The position numbers and the translations under genes were made by a program. Positions 9,948-22,139 of a stretch of DNA of 64,000 nucleotides are shown piece by piece. How positions within the stretch are numbered: the stretch's first letter is position 1; every line of letters starts with the position of its first letter. Source of the stretch: Oidiodendron maius Zn (taxonomy: Eukaryota; Ascomycota; Leotiomycetes; Myxotrichaceae); assembly GCA_000827325.1 (NCBI GenBank), contig KN832879.1, positions 930,001 to 994,000 on the forward strand. The letters run 5' to 3'. A model generated the notes under the pieces. It did not search any database, was not told where the DNA came from, and saw only the letters and a list, made by a program, of their open reading frames with translations.

Positions 9948-11370
9948 TTCTGCAATGGCTGGAATAATAATCGAGAGTTCTAAGCGCTCAGTTAGCATCC
10001 TGCCGTCTAGCAATGGAGAATGCCATATGCTGATGGAGAGTAGCAAGTGCATGACTATGACAAGTATCTCAGAGCAAGTGCATGGCTATCGAACGAGGAT
10101 CTCAGGGCAGGTGTCCGCAGTAGTGTTGGGTACATGCCGCATCTGGGAAACAAGTGCAATTTTTTTGGGGTAAAGCCATTGAGGGAGCTGATGGGCTCCA
10201 GAGTCAAACTGTTCAGGTTGAACGGCTCAGGGTTGATAGCTCAGGGTCGAACAGCTCAGGTCGACAGTGACTCGAAGTCTCCATCGATTTGAGCCCCAGC
10301 AAGTGCTGGCAGGTCCATGTATCTAGCCAGTGTTGGATGCACATCAATGCTACCCACGAAGCTCTGCGTCACATCATCACTAGACAATGCAGACTCGGAT
10401 ATCATCATGAGCTAGAAATACTTGGCGAATGCAACGCTCAAACTATTGGGTATACCATGGCAGATTCCAGGCATGTAGTAGCAGGCTGGCAATGCCACAG
10501 CAAGTCACTAGATGCCATGGCGTTGTTCGCACTCAATTGATCGCGAGGAGTAGCGACCGCCTTCATCGCTTGAATGACACTTGTCACGAACCGATATACT
10601 TCTATTCGGTTGTATATGAATGCAGCAGCGGGAGGCAATATAATTCAGGCAGTTCAATGCAGGAGTGTTGAAGAGTAGTACTCTTCTCGACAACCAAGAC
10701 GCCCGGTGTCCTCTGCCATTGAATGGCATAAGGTGCAAAGGGTCCTAAAACAGGCATGTACGTACCTCGAGGAGTTTTTTTTCGCTCTGGTGCATCAGTC
10801 TTAATTGAAGTCTCGATATAGAGGAGAGTAGCTGTCGTTGGATTTGAAGTTCTCGATATGTGCATGCGGCTAGTCTAACCGCATTTGCCCACACTGAGGA
10901 AGAGATAGAGTTCAAGAGTCGAACCTGAATACTAGCACTGCACCCATAAGTTATACAGCCATCAAGCAAGGTCTGGATGGTATAACGTAGAGGAATATTG
11001 TTTACAAGCCTGCCAAATCTTCCAAGCCCCTCCTTTCCTGCACTGAATTACCTGGATGTATCTATTTCTCATGGTTTGCCATCATTCTGCCATCATTCTG
11101 CGCTTCAGTTGCCTGTCTATATCATGAAATACATTCAATATACTTTTGTTCTATCCTTAGCCTTTAATTGATCGAGTAATACCAGGAGAGTTCTAACCTC
11201 TCCGACTATCTCCCGTACAGCCTCCTAGCTCCCGTGACAGCCACTCTTAGTCTACTGACGTTCGCTTACAGTACCTAAAGCAGTTAATCGCACGTTGTGA
11301 TCCAGAAATCCCATCCCCTCCGCTCGGATTCCTCTTTTCTCTCTCCTCAGCTTCCCTTTATTACACAAGC
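9948..11370. other. Gene-free stretch upstream of the repeat-protein gene
   Basis: Contains the promoter of the 817-aa protein gene and imperfect short repeats of a GGCTCAGGGTTGA-like unit at about 10195-10265. Several frames of 65-87 codons are open but show no domain, splice context or signal sequence. Confidence 0.4.
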
Positions 11371-11846
11371 TCTCTCCTCCCCCCCTCTCTCTCTCTCTCT
11401 ACCTCTATCTCTCTCTCTGTCTCTCTCTCTGTCTCTCTCTCTCTCGACCTCCCTCTCTCGCCCTCTCTCTCTGTCTCTCTCTCTCTCGACCTCCCTCTCT
11501 CTCTCGACCTCCCTCTCTCGCCCTNNNNNNNNNNNNNNNNNNNNNNNNNNNNNNNNNNNNNNNNNNNNNNNNNNNNNNNNNNNNNNNNNNNNNNNNNNNN
11601 NNNNNNNNNNNNNNNNNNNNNNNNNNNNNNNNNNNNNNNNNNNNNNNNNNNNNNNNNNNNNNNNNNNNNNNNNNNNNNNNNNNNNNNNNNNNNNNNNNNN
11701 NNNNNNNNNNNNNNNNNNNNNNNNNNNNNNNNNNNNNNNNNNNNNNNNNNNNNNNNNNNNNNNNNNNNNNNNNNNNNNNNNNNNNNNNNNNNNNNNNNNN
11801 NNNNNNNNNNNNNNNNNNNNNNNNNNNNNNNNNNNNNNNNNNNNTC

Positions 11847-11891
<45 letters not shown>

Positions 11892-11945
11892 CCTCCTCTC
11901 TCCTCCCTCCTCCTCCTCTCTCTCTCTCTCCCTCTCTCCCTCCTC
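11371..11945. repeat. (TC)n / CCTCTC polypyrimidine microsatellite
   Basis: Nearly pure pyrimidine on the plus strand, built of CT dinucleotides with interspersed GTCTCTCTCT and CGACCTCCCT units. The tract is interrupted by unknown bases. It ends 40 bases before the ATG of the zinc-finger gene, so it forms that gene's promoter or leader. Frames that run through it are artefacts. Confidence 0.9.
11525..11844. other. Assembly gap (320 N)
   Basis: A run of 320 unknown bases inside the TC microsatellite; the repeat is the obvious cause of the break. The true length is unknown. Confidence 0.99.
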
Positions 11946-11984
11946 CCACCCTTTTTTTGTTTTCTTAAACAAAAAAAAGGCATC

Positions 11985-12762
11985 ATGCCCAAGGAAGGCA
12001 AATGGCGCTGCCATGTCAGCAGCTGTGGTAAGTAAAATCCTCCCTATCCCGTCCTCCCCTCATACGAGGCAACTTATCGCCATTATACTGATAAAAATAA
12101 GGATACCGTGGGAATTTTGGCTGGCGCACTAAGTGCAAGGCCTGTGGCTCTCGCAGGCCACAGAGAAATGGTACGTTACTCCAAATATCCTCTAGACGGT
12201 TAGGCATTGGATTAACAAATATGAAGATCAAGCAACCGCTTCTGCCGCTGCCGCCCCCACTCCCCCCAATGCTGTCGCCCGCCCCGCCGACCGCCCCGCC
12301 GACGCTAGCGGAGACCAGTCCAGCGGCCCTGCCGCTACCAAGTCTTCTGCGGAGGCTGCTTTTTTTCTGCTCGGGGCCGGGCGTGCAGCCGATTCAAAGA
12401 GATTTGAGGAGTTTGCTTGGCTGGTGGAATTTCGGCTCGGGCAGGCGACTGCCCGAGCCGAAGCGCTGGAGAACGAACTCCAGGCCACAAAGGCTACCAT
12501 AGCGGCCTTGAAGGCTATGGACGTCGAGAATGTCCCTACTGCTGTAATGGAGGCATTCTTGGCTGGGCGAAAGCCCGAAGAAATCCCCCTTCCAGCTGGG
12601 GAGGATATGGGTGGGGTTGATGCCCCTACCAAAACCCAACACCTTGCTGCTGCTGCTGCCGCCCCAGCCCCCTGCACTGCCGCCTCTGCTCCTGCTGTAG
12701 TGGAGGAGGCAGATAAGATGGATGAGGACGGAGATGAGGTATCGCTGGATCTAGATGTGTAA
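11985..12762 (+). CDS. RanBP2-type zinc-finger protein with coiled coil, 215 aa
   Basis: Three exons: 11985-12027, 12102-12170, 12227-12762, total 648 nt in phase. The first two exons encode one compact finger: WRC, four residues, C, then G-N-F and R-T-K-C-K-A-C, i.e. W-x-C-x4-C-x4-N-x6-C-x2-C. This is close to the RanBP2/NZF consensus (one extra residue before the Asn). The third exon gives an Ala/Pro-rich linker, a helical heptad-like segment (about residues 95-125) and an acidic Asp/Glu tail ending DLDV. RanBP2 fingers usually bind single-stranded RNA or ubiquitin; which applies here is not known. The finger is encoded entirely in the two tiny 5' exons, so gene prediction from long frames would miss it. 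It could be a host protein or a domesticated element protein. Confidence 0.65.
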
Positions 12763-13025
12763 TTGAATGAATAGCTCAGATCAAGACTGAGGAGTAGCTA
12801 GAAATTCACAGTCTTTTCCTTGCCGTGCTCCTCTCCGCCCCACCAGCAAATACCCACCTGGCTAGAAATTTTACCTCGGTCTTAACTAGAAGGAATTCAT
12901 ATTCACAAATTCACTAATGACGGAAGCCTGTTTACGCTTGTTGCTCAGTGTAATTTGATCGGAATTTAATCAAACTAGTGTTTTGAGAAACGGCTCGTAA
13001 TTATCCTAAGAGTTATATCTAAAGA
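12763..13025. other. Convergent 3' intergenic region
   Basis: About 260 AT-rich bases between the stop of the zinc-finger gene and the stop of the NACHT-ankyrin gene. No gene seen. Confidence 0.4.
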
Positions 13026-15691
13026 TTAGAGTCTCCTGAATGCTTGAGGTCCAAAGTTCCGATTGACTTTCTCTACTCCGGAAACTTGTAAGCGGGAGGA
13101 AACGGCGGTTCGCCAATCGGCCTCCTCCATAACTTTTCCGGGAGCCCCATACTCCACCAAAAGGTTCTTCATCGCCCGATTGCGCTTGCGCACCGCCCAA
13201 TACATTGGAGACTCGCCGATATTATTTGGAATGTTCGGATCCGCTCCTCTCTGCAGAAGTAACCGGGCAACATCGATGTGCTCTCTGTATACAGAAACAT
13301 GAAGAGCCGTAGCATAAGCACGTCCTCCACGGGCGTTGATATCAACTCCACTCTCAGTGTCGAGAATGATTCGCACAACTTCAAGGAGGCCAAACGATGC
13401 GGCATAGTATAGTGGATGGGTGTTTTGCACATACGTTGCTGGAGATGTGCGAATCAACATTCGGACCCAGGTAGCAAAGTTTCCTCCTTTCGGTAATTTA
13501 CTTGTGGAGAAGAACATGTGAAGGATCTCTTTTGTACGCGGGGTGAGATGATCCTCTGAGTCGCTCTGTTCTTTTTGTAGATAAAATGGCCAGAAGCTGG
13601 CCGCGTGAGATAAAAAGGGGAAATTCTTGAATCCGTCGCGGTGGAATCCGTCATCGCCCTTGGAAAACTCTGGCTTTAGGAGGTACACAAGGCATGTCTG
13701 AGCAAGAAATTGTCGAGCAGCGTTTCTCGTGAAGTGAAACTGCGAGAGACCAGACGAACCCGGTGACATAAGATAATCAGCAACAGAAGCGTGGGCGAGT
13801 CTCAGGGGCGAGATAATACCCTCGTCCCATTGCTCTGCAAAAGACGTAGTTACGAGAGAGGAACACATTGATAAGATATCTCGGGGATCGAGCAAACGTG
13901 AGTCGGACTCAAACCGCGGAGGGGTTGCTTCTAGATTGACTGCAAGAATTTCAACAATCTCTTCGAGGGTCAAGGGATCCCTGGAAACAGTAAGGGCCTG
14001 TAGAACCTTCATGGCTTCTGACTGATGAATCTCATCAATTCCCAATAATAGTCGGTCATAGGTCTCGTCTAAGCTTTTTGGGAGCATAGTCATGGCTTTG
14101 CGGATAGTGTTAATGGATTTGCAACGTCGTAACATGTCGATTTGGCACGTTACCCACTGAAACCTGGGCGTAATTAATTAACGGAATTGATGGAATAGGA
14201 TCGATGGACTCACATTCCACCATCCTCTGTCAGTAGCTTCTTTTGGATCTGTGATCTGATCTCAGGTGGCCATTTGGCTAATATCTTATCGTTTTGAAGC
14301 TTATCAGCAACATAGAGAGCTATATCCTTATTCAATTTTGAATCATGTACGCAGATCTTATGAGTGACCAAGAGAGATAGCGCCTCCTCAATTTCCGGTA
14401 ACTGTCTGCTAGTGACTATGAGATGAAGATTAGAAATCTCCCAACTTTGGATCGTCTGAATGAGCTGTGTGACTTCATCACAGTTAGTACTTTCGTCCAA
14501 AGCATCGAAAACAAGATAGGCTCGGTAAAACATCGGGATCATGTTGTGTAAAGTTGTAATAAGATCTTGATATTCGGCAGGTTTAATGCCCTTCCCGACC
14601 TGATAGAGATCGAGCAAAGTTTGGGGTATTTCCACACACGCTGCTAATAGTTGAGTGATCACTGACTGCAGGAGAGAGACTGCGTCCCGTTTTCCAGTGT
14701 TGCTGAAGTCAAAATAGAAATATGCAATAGCTGATTGGGGTATTTGCTTGCAATGCTGGAGTAATTGCTCGATGACGGTAGAGCTAGATCTTCTTTTCAG
14801 ACTAAGCAGCAAAATCCAAGGCAGTAGACTAACCAAAGGACAGATTTACCACTGCCGGCTACCATGCTATATCAGCTAGCAAAACAGGATAGTCTTTTAA
14901 CAATCACTTACGGATTCCATACAGCCAAATAAATGACTTCTGCTCATTGAGCCAGGACTCATATGATTTACTTGTCAAGAGCCACGTTCCTGAATTCGGT
15001 TGGCATTTCTTACGATTTGCGATATGATTCGCAAATGAATCAGGAGCTGCAAGCCATTCATATATTTTCTGGTGTTGTTGATCTAGTCCGAACGTCAGTT
15101 CTCGTCACTTAAGGAATATGATGAGTCCTACCATCAGCAAGCCTCAAAACCATTCCCGTCAAATCCTGCACACCATCCCTGATTTCTACACTCAACGTCC
15201 TATCCATAAATGATCAATGAGTAACTTCATAGCCATAGATAGAGTGTATGAACTCACGCCTGGTCTGTCGAAAGCGCCAGCACCATTGTCCCTTTCAGCC
15301 TCTCCAATCCATCCAAAGCCTTCCTGACCTCTCCCTCCTTAAGCGGCCAAATCAGGGAATTCCTCATTTTCCGCCATCCCGTCTCAGGCTCCAATTTGCT
15401 TTTCAACCTCTCCAGCTCTGTTTTGCAATTCATCAGTAACCCTCCATCTTTAGCTAATAGCTCAAACGTAGCTAGCCTTGAACCGTCCTTGCCTTCACTT
15501 GATTGGGACTTTTCAACAACCTGTAGAAGAGATTCCAAAATGTTGCGAAGCGACGTAAGTTCCTCGGTGATTTGGACAGCTTCCCGTGTAGCGCCTTTAA
15601 CGCCCGTGCGGTAGTCATAGCAGATTGAGATTAGTGAGGATGTTATCTGCAGAACAGCAATTATTGTGCCTGTAACGCTTATTGGATCCAT
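13026..15691 (-). CDS. NACHT-ankyrin NLR-like receptor, 801 aa
   Basis: Fungal STAND protein; members act as intracellular sensors in incompatibility or defence. Six exons: 15691-15258, 15199-15132, 15082-14912, 14858-14834, 14783-14214, 14163-13026; total 2406 nt, all phases agree. Residues 1-150 (MDPISVTGTIIAVLQI...) match the N-terminal domain found on many fungal STAND proteins. The P-loop GSGKS lies at about 226-230, encoded by a 25-nt micro-exon; the Walker B-like YLVFDALDES is at about 322-331; typical post-NACHT motifs (MFQWVTCQIDMLRRC, HASVADYL) follow. The last about 130 residues hold three ankyrin repeats (e.g. ALHVSVYREHIDVARLLLQRGA). No WD40 array. The gene appears intact. The start MDPIS fits the family; an upstream non-ATG extension is ignored. 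Confidence 0.88.
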
Positions 15692-16163
15692 TGCCGCTGC
15701 CTGCAACACTGCGGCTGACAAAAATTGGGTGCGAGAAGGCAGCCTGCAGAAGATTACAATTTTCTCCCTTGATAAGGTGACGATCGTCGGTCTCCCTCGA
15801 TGAACAAGACTGGCAGAACTTCAAGAGACGGCACCACAATGCGCCCAATAACGACACCTAGTGGTAAGGAAACAAGCAATTGTCTCTGTTCACCTTGGCT
15901 TTTGCCCCAGATGTGGGCTATATTATGCAGCGCTAGATCTCGCAACTCTCGCATGTGCTGGCTGGTGAGAACTGTACCTCTCTACATATGGGTCATGTAT
16001 ATCTATTTACCCCATCCAATTCTAGCTGCAATCTTGGCAGCTGTCGGTGTCCGATTTGTGAAGGAGAGGAAAAATGGCCGGATGAAAAATGTTGATGGCT
16101 TGAAAGCATCGGGCGCCGACCAGTGTCTCAGGCGCATATTTGCACAGCTCGCTTATAACGTAC
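15692..16163. other. Intergenic region left of the retrotransposon
   Basis: Promoter side of the NACHT-ankyrin gene and 5' flank of the copia insertion. A plus-strand frame (15800-16225) runs through the insertion site and ends inside the LTR. Without the element it would read on only three or four codons before a stop, so no gene is claimed. Confidence 0.4.
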
Positions 16164-16168
16164 GTTAT

Positions 16169-16451
16169 TGTTGCGGTATCCCGGAAGCTAGTCCAGTTTC
16201 GGTGCTGAGTAACCAACTCAAATGATGATACTTGTGCTCTGAATACTAATGTTATAGACTGTGTGAAGGAGTACATGTTAAGGATGCTGAAACCACTTGA
16301 TTTGAGTTATTTGAGACTGTATTTGGAATTCTAGTCCTATCATGAAGTATAAAGGTGGTGGTTGAACCCACCCTTAGAAAATACAGAGCATCATTACCTG
16401 AAAATACGAGCCTATCATATGCACCTACACTAAGCCCCACTTGATGTAACA
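16169..16451 (+). repeat. 5' LTR of the copia element
   Basis: 283 bp, begins TGTTGCGG and ends TGTAACA. It differs from the 3' LTR at about nine sites, all transitions, in the direction expected of RIP on one or both strands. Confidence 0.93.
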
Positions 16452-16739
16452 GTTATAAGTCCGGATTAACGCAAAAAGTACCTTTACACCTAATTTACTA
16501 CACTACAATATATCAAATTGAAAGCTATAGCTATAAGGTATTGGATACCACTACTGTAAGCCTTCTAAAAACGTTGAAGTGAAGTATGCCGGTCATGTAA
16601 TCATCGAAATCTCTTAAAAAAAACACTAAATATATTTGAATATTATAATACAACCACTCAATACAATATATCGACTAATATTAAGGTTACCCTTATACTA
16701 GAGGGTAAAGATAACTAGTTTGAATAGATTGAAACAGTC

Positions 16740-19700
16740 AAAACAGTAGCTAAAAAGAGTGATATTTGGGAGTATATTGACCCTAAGGTTAAGGACTCTA
16801 AGCTTATAAAGCTAGAGCCTCTAGTTAAACCGAAACTCAAGGATATATATTAAAGGGTAACCCCTGAATCAATCGAAACAGCTTAAACAGAGCTGCAGAT
16901 TATATAGAAGGACCTTACAACCTCCGAATTTCAGTTATATAGCTTCCTTATAAGCCAATATCAATATAAAGAAAAGAAATATATAGCTAAGAAGACTCTT
17001 ATTAAGGATATAAGGTTCTAGATTCAGCAGTCAATATCAAAGGATTACCTTATATACACTATAAACTGCCTTATAATATATAATATCCTAGTAAGCCTTA
17101 AAAGGAGGTTCTAGCTAAGTATAAAGATTAGGGAATGACAGTTGATTAGAGAGTATTAAGCTCTAAAAACGTTTGATTATACAACCCTAGTTAAGCCCTG
17201 GCTTCTAAAGTAGGATATAGTTATAAGAAAGTATCAAAAGATTGATTTGCCGGAGACCCAGGGCAGTAGGCCTTTATTCGACTTTATCAAGGCTATCTAG
17301 GGCAAATATCCAACCTTCTTCTTGATCTAGAATATCAGGCTGATAGAAGGGAGCTATAATATTGAGCTATATTAGCTAATCCAGGTGTTCCGAGACCACC
17401 AGAAGTCCCTAAACTCTAGGGCTATATATACAAAGCATACAGCCTTCTTAGCGTTCGGTGAACTAGGCCAGCCAGACGGCCAGGATTCAAAGGATCCAGC
17501 CAATCAAGAGCCAGAAAAGGCTCAAAACGACCAATCAGGAGCTTGTAATACAAGCAGGACCCCCTGTATATGTAGGAAGAACCACCTTTATAAGGACTAC
17601 TAGACTCTGAACCCTAGTAAGAGCCCAGCTGGCTGGATACCTAGCCAAAGGATCGAATAGCTTATCCAGAATATACTAAGGACGACTGAACGGCTGAGAG
17701 ACGCTGTATATAAGGCCATGCCTTACCGGCTTACGGATCAGCCAATACAATCAAATCAGCCAAATATAGCTAATACAGACATGAATACAGATGCAAATAC
17801 AGCCGAAAAGAAGGCCCTAAAGCCAGCCTTAAAAGTCGTATTCTATATATATTTAAAGCCAGATTTAAAGGCTGTATATTCAAAGCTAGACCTAAAGGAT
17901 ATATTCTATATATGTTCAGCTTAATCCTTCTTAGCTAAAGAGGGCTCTGATTGGCCACTATATAATAGCTTCCTCCTGGATTCAGCTATAAATATCTATA
18001 TATATTATAATAAATCACGTTTTAAGAGTTATACTCTAAACCTATATAATATATTAGCTAGCGGAGGTACTGCTGAAATGCTAGGAACTAGTAATGTCGA
18101 TATTACAGTTTGACACCTAATAGGGGACTATAGGGTTACCCTTAACAATGTCTCTTATAGCCCTAACTTCCCTGCCAACCTAGTCTCCCTAAAGCTAGCT
18201 AATAAGAGCGGGATATACTAGGATCAGGCAAATAGCCAGCTAACTGAAGGAGGCCAAACCTAGTGTATGATCGACGATATCAACGATCACTATATAGTCG
18301 AATACCAACCTCCTAGCAGCCAGCCAGCAGCCCTATATACAGGTAAATACACAAAATCAACTAGTCCTAAGCTTCAACCAGCTGTCTCCCTGGATATCCT
18401 ATACCGACAATTCGCTTATATAGGGCTAGGCACTATCCAACGACTCCCTTACACCACTAAGGGTATCCAAATCGACTGTATAGAGGCTACAGATTAACCT
18501 AGCGGCCTAAATCAACCTAAATGCAAGGTCTGCTCAGTATCCAAGGCTAAGAAGGTGATCAGCAGGGTTCCTAACCCTAAACCAAAGGCTCCCTTTAAGG
18601 TTGTAGCCATGGATTTGATCAAACAAAGCCCCTTAGGTAGCGCTAAGTAGGTTCTTTACTTCCTTTATAGACTTATAGCTATAAACCATGTTTATATACT
18701 CCTGAACAAGACCCAGGAGGCTGTTTTAAGGACTATAAAAGACTATATGGCCTATATACAGATCCGCTAGGACTATCAAGTGAGAGTATTTCAGCTAGAT
18801 GGTGAAAAGGCCCTTGGCCGGGAGTGGGATAACTGGCTAGCCACTAAAGGGATCACTGAAAACTGTACTACACCTTATATACTAGACCAGAACGGAGCTG
18901 CAGAACGATCAGGGGGTGTGATATTTGAAAGGGCTAGATCAATACAGATTGATTCAAAGCTCCTGGATTATCTCTGGCCTGAAATAGTCTATATAGCAGG
19001 TTATATATCCAACTGCTTGCTATAATAGGAAGCTTAGTAGAAGACCCTAATTGAAAGACTCTAGGCCTATAAGCAGGTTGAAGACCCTAAGCCTTATTGT
19101 AGCTATATATAGATCTATAGGTGTAAAGCTTATACCCTTAAATATAAGATCCTGAGGACTGAGAAGCTTATCCCTAGGGCTTATATCGGATATTTAGTGG
19201 GCTACGACTTAACTAATATCTTCCGAATCTGGGTGCCTAGCTTATAGCGGGTGATACGCTCAAGAGACGTAACCTTTGATAAGGCTAGTGGATACAACCC
19301 AAGGGATCTGAGCCTAGAACTAGCCCCTGAAGTGGTGGAAACAATCAAATTATATGCTCTAGAAGGCCCTGAATTTGAGGATAAAATTAAGGATTTCTAT
19401 ATATAACTGCTTCAAAATATAAGCCTAAATATAGCTAAATCAGGTGTATAAATACAGCCTCCAATTGAGTCAAATAGCCCTGAAAAGACTACTCAAATTC
19501 AGGAGATAGGAGTGCTTCCGACTCCTGAACCTATACCTGAACCAATACCTGAGATTATACCTGAACCAGCCAATCAGGATACAATTATAGTTGATACTAG
19601 TCCTAATAAAGCTAGCCAGTCACTAAAATTGGATGCTATACCTGATTCGTTAGTATTAACACCTATAACACCAAGTCAAAATATCACCAAATCCACTAAT

Positions 19701-21492
19701 ATAGGCTGTAAGCCCTATAAAGCTTATAATATATCACAAGGCCTAGTATAGTCTAATGTAATAGAAGGTTGAAGGGCTCCAAAACCATGTTGCTAGGCCT
19801 ACCTAGCTTACCTAGAAGAGCCGGAAACACTCACTCTATATTATACTGCCTTCCTTATCAATTGTCCTGTAATTACTAGGACTAGGCTATATTGAGACGA
19901 CCTCCTAGATCCCCCTAGAAGCTGGTCAGATATCCAGGGACACCTATATACAGCTAAGTTTAAAGCAGCGGCTCAGAAACAGCTAGAGGACCTGGATAAA
20001 AGAGGCACCTGGGCCTTAGTCGACTACTGAACCATAGACCTAACAATCAAGCCACTCCCTCTAAAGTGGGTATTTATATACAAATTCGATAAGGACGGCT
20101 TTCTAGACTGATATAAGGCTAGGATCTGTATATAAGGTGATTTACAGCCTCTAAGTGATCAGGATAAGTATACAGCAATACTTGCAGCCTGAATTTTCCG
20201 GTGTCTTATAGCTATAACAGTTAAATTCAGCCTGAAAGCAGTATAGCTAGATGCTATAAATATATTCATTAATGGCTTACTGGACAAGACTGTATATACA
20301 TATTAACCAGAAGGATTTGGAGTCCCTGAAAAGGTCTATTGGCTCTTAAGAGCTCTTTATAGCTTATACAGATCACCCCTTATATAGCTTAATAAGTTCA
20401 GTAAGACCCTAAAAGAGCTGGGCTTGACTCAAGTGCCTGAATCGCTATATCTCTTTACTAGTGGCCGACTAATCGTCTTCTTTTATGTGGACAATATAGT
20501 AATATTATATCCTCTAGAATATAAAGCTGACTATATTACCTTTAAAGGGCAGCTGCTTAATTGATATAAGTTCAAGGACCTAGGAGATCTAAAGTAGTTC
20601 TTAGGGATACAAGTGATTCAGAGTGAGACTAAGCTCTGGCTCTGCTAGGACTTATATATTGAGAAGATTGCAGCCTCTTTTAACCTTATAAAAGGCCCTA
20701 GATTTAACACTCTAATGGCTATAGATATAAATGTAGCTTCAGCTAACCAGGATCAAGCTACAGATCAGTAGATATACCTGTATCAGGCTCTAGTAGGCTC
20801 AATCGGTTATGCTGTAATCAATATAAGGCCTGATTCAGCCCGGGCTAATAATAAGCTGGCTGAATTCTTGACTAATCCAAGTCCTTAATATATTAAAGCA
20901 GTATAGCATATTATAAGATACCTGTATAAGACACGATATCTGGCTATTGAATACAGCTAAGAAGGAAGTAGTGATCAGGTTAATCCAGATCTGCACTGCT
21001 TAGCTGATGCAGCCTATACTGACGATACCGATACCCGGAAAAGCACTAAAGGGTTCTTATTCAAACTATTCGGTAGGCCAATCGACTGGTACTCTAGTAA
21101 GCAGAAGGCAGTTACTAGGTCGTCAACTGAAGCCGAATTACTGGCCCTCTTATACGCTTCAACTTAGTTATACTAGTGGCGCTGGTTCTTCACTCAAATT
21201 AAGCTTTAACTGGACGAATATAAGCTGTTATATGATAACCAGCAGACTATACGAATCGTCTCAATACCAGCAATTAAGCTGGTAACTAAGCTCAAACATA
21301 TCGACGTTCACTAGTACTGGATACGGCAAGAAGTAGCTGAAAAGAGGCTTCAAATTGAGTGGATATTGACTGACAAGATGACTTCTGACGGCTTTACAAA
21401 GGCCCTTACGGCTCAGAAACACCAGGCCTTTATTAGGCAGCTAGGATTAGTCGATATAAGACACCTAATCGAAGAAAGTAGCCTCAACTGAA
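16740..21492 (+). pseudogene. Copia gag-pol polyprotein remnant
   Basis: Recognisable gag-pol reading frame with dozens of stop codons, mainly TAG (from CAG or TGG by C-to-T or G-to-A change). Clear islands: integrase segment around 18780-19025 (ending ...LWPEIVYIAGYISN), reverse transcriptase segments KWVFIYKFDKDGF and FYVDNIVI, and the C-terminal DKMTSDGFTKAL motif before the 3' LTR. There are few frame changes; decay is by point mutation rather than deletion. It cannot encode a working polyprotein. Confidence 0.9.
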
Positions 21493-21498
21493 GGGGTA

Positions 21499-21781
21499 TG
21501 TTACAGTATCCCGGAAGCTAGTCCAGTTTCGGTGCTGAGTAACCAACTCAAATGATGATACTTGTGCTCTGAATACTAATGTTATAGACTGTGTGAAGGA
21601 GTATATGTTAAGGATGCTGAAACCACTTGATTTGAGTTATTTGAGACTGTATTTGGAATTCTAGTCCTGTCATGAAGTATAAAGGTGGTGGTTGAACCCA
21701 CCCTTAGAAAATACAGAGCATCATTACCTGAAAATACGAGCCTATCACGTGCACCTACACTAAGCCCCACTCGACGCAACA
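21499..21781 (+). repeat. 3' LTR of the copia element
   Basis: 283 bp, begins TGTTACAG and ends GCAACA; followed directly by the second GTTAT target copy (21782-21786). Confidence 0.93.
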
Positions 21782-21786
21782 GTTAT

Positions 21787-22139
21787 GCAGTGGTGTGAAT
21801 CTTAGTCATCGCTTGTGGTGCGAACACAGCGAATGTATGTAACAGGAGCCGTAGGTTTCTGCCGTCAGCTTTACGAATTTGTGCGTGGTCCCAACCAGTT
21901 TACCTCGGCTGTTACAGTGGGCGCCAATACTCTCTTCTGAGCAGTTTCCTATATCGAGACTCCTATCTTCGGTTCCAAGGGCAGGGGCTAAACGACACTT
22001 CTCTCGGCGAAGGTAATTATATATCAGAGTCAGGCACTATCGGTAGCACAATCTATCTTGCGTTGAACTCGTCTGGTATTGGATTGAACATGACATCATA
22101 CCCAATACTCTCTCTTCTTCTTTCTGTCTGGCCCGATGC
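21787..22139. other. Right flank of the retrotransposon
   Basis: No gene recognised. Some peptide-like stretches occur but are interrupted by stops; possibly further decayed coding sequence related to the neighbouring pseudogene. Confidence 0.35.

Larger units (their letters stand above)
16169..21781 (+). mobile_element. Ty1/copia LTR retrotransposon, RIP-degraded
   Basis: A 5,613-bp element with two 283-bp LTRs (TG..CA ends) and a 5-bp target duplication GTTAT at 16164-16168 and 21782-21786. A purine run (GAAGGGG, about 21490-21496) just before the 3' LTR fits the polypurine tract. The interior, read on the plus strand, shows copia order: gag-like region (about 16.7-17.9 kb), protease-like region (about 17.98-18.1 kb), integrase core with LDQNGAAER (about 18.89 kb), reverse transcriptase (about 20.03-20.9 kb), and RNase H with DAAYTDDTDTRKSTKGF (about 21.0 kb). 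Frames are broken throughout by TAG and other stops, and TpA is strongly enriched, as expected from RIP (CpA to TpA). The catalytic YVDD of the reverse transcriptase reads YVDN. Non-autonomous and dead. Confidence 0.95.

Noticed and set aside
11297-12014. Long frames across the TC microsatellite and N run on both strands
   Set aside because: They contain only Ser/Leu or Arg/Glu dipeptide repeats and unknown residues; simple-sequence artefact.
15800-16225. A 141-codon plus-strand frame running into the 5' LTR
   Set aside because: It has no recognisable domain, ends in transposon sequence, and the uninterrupted site would stop within a few codons.
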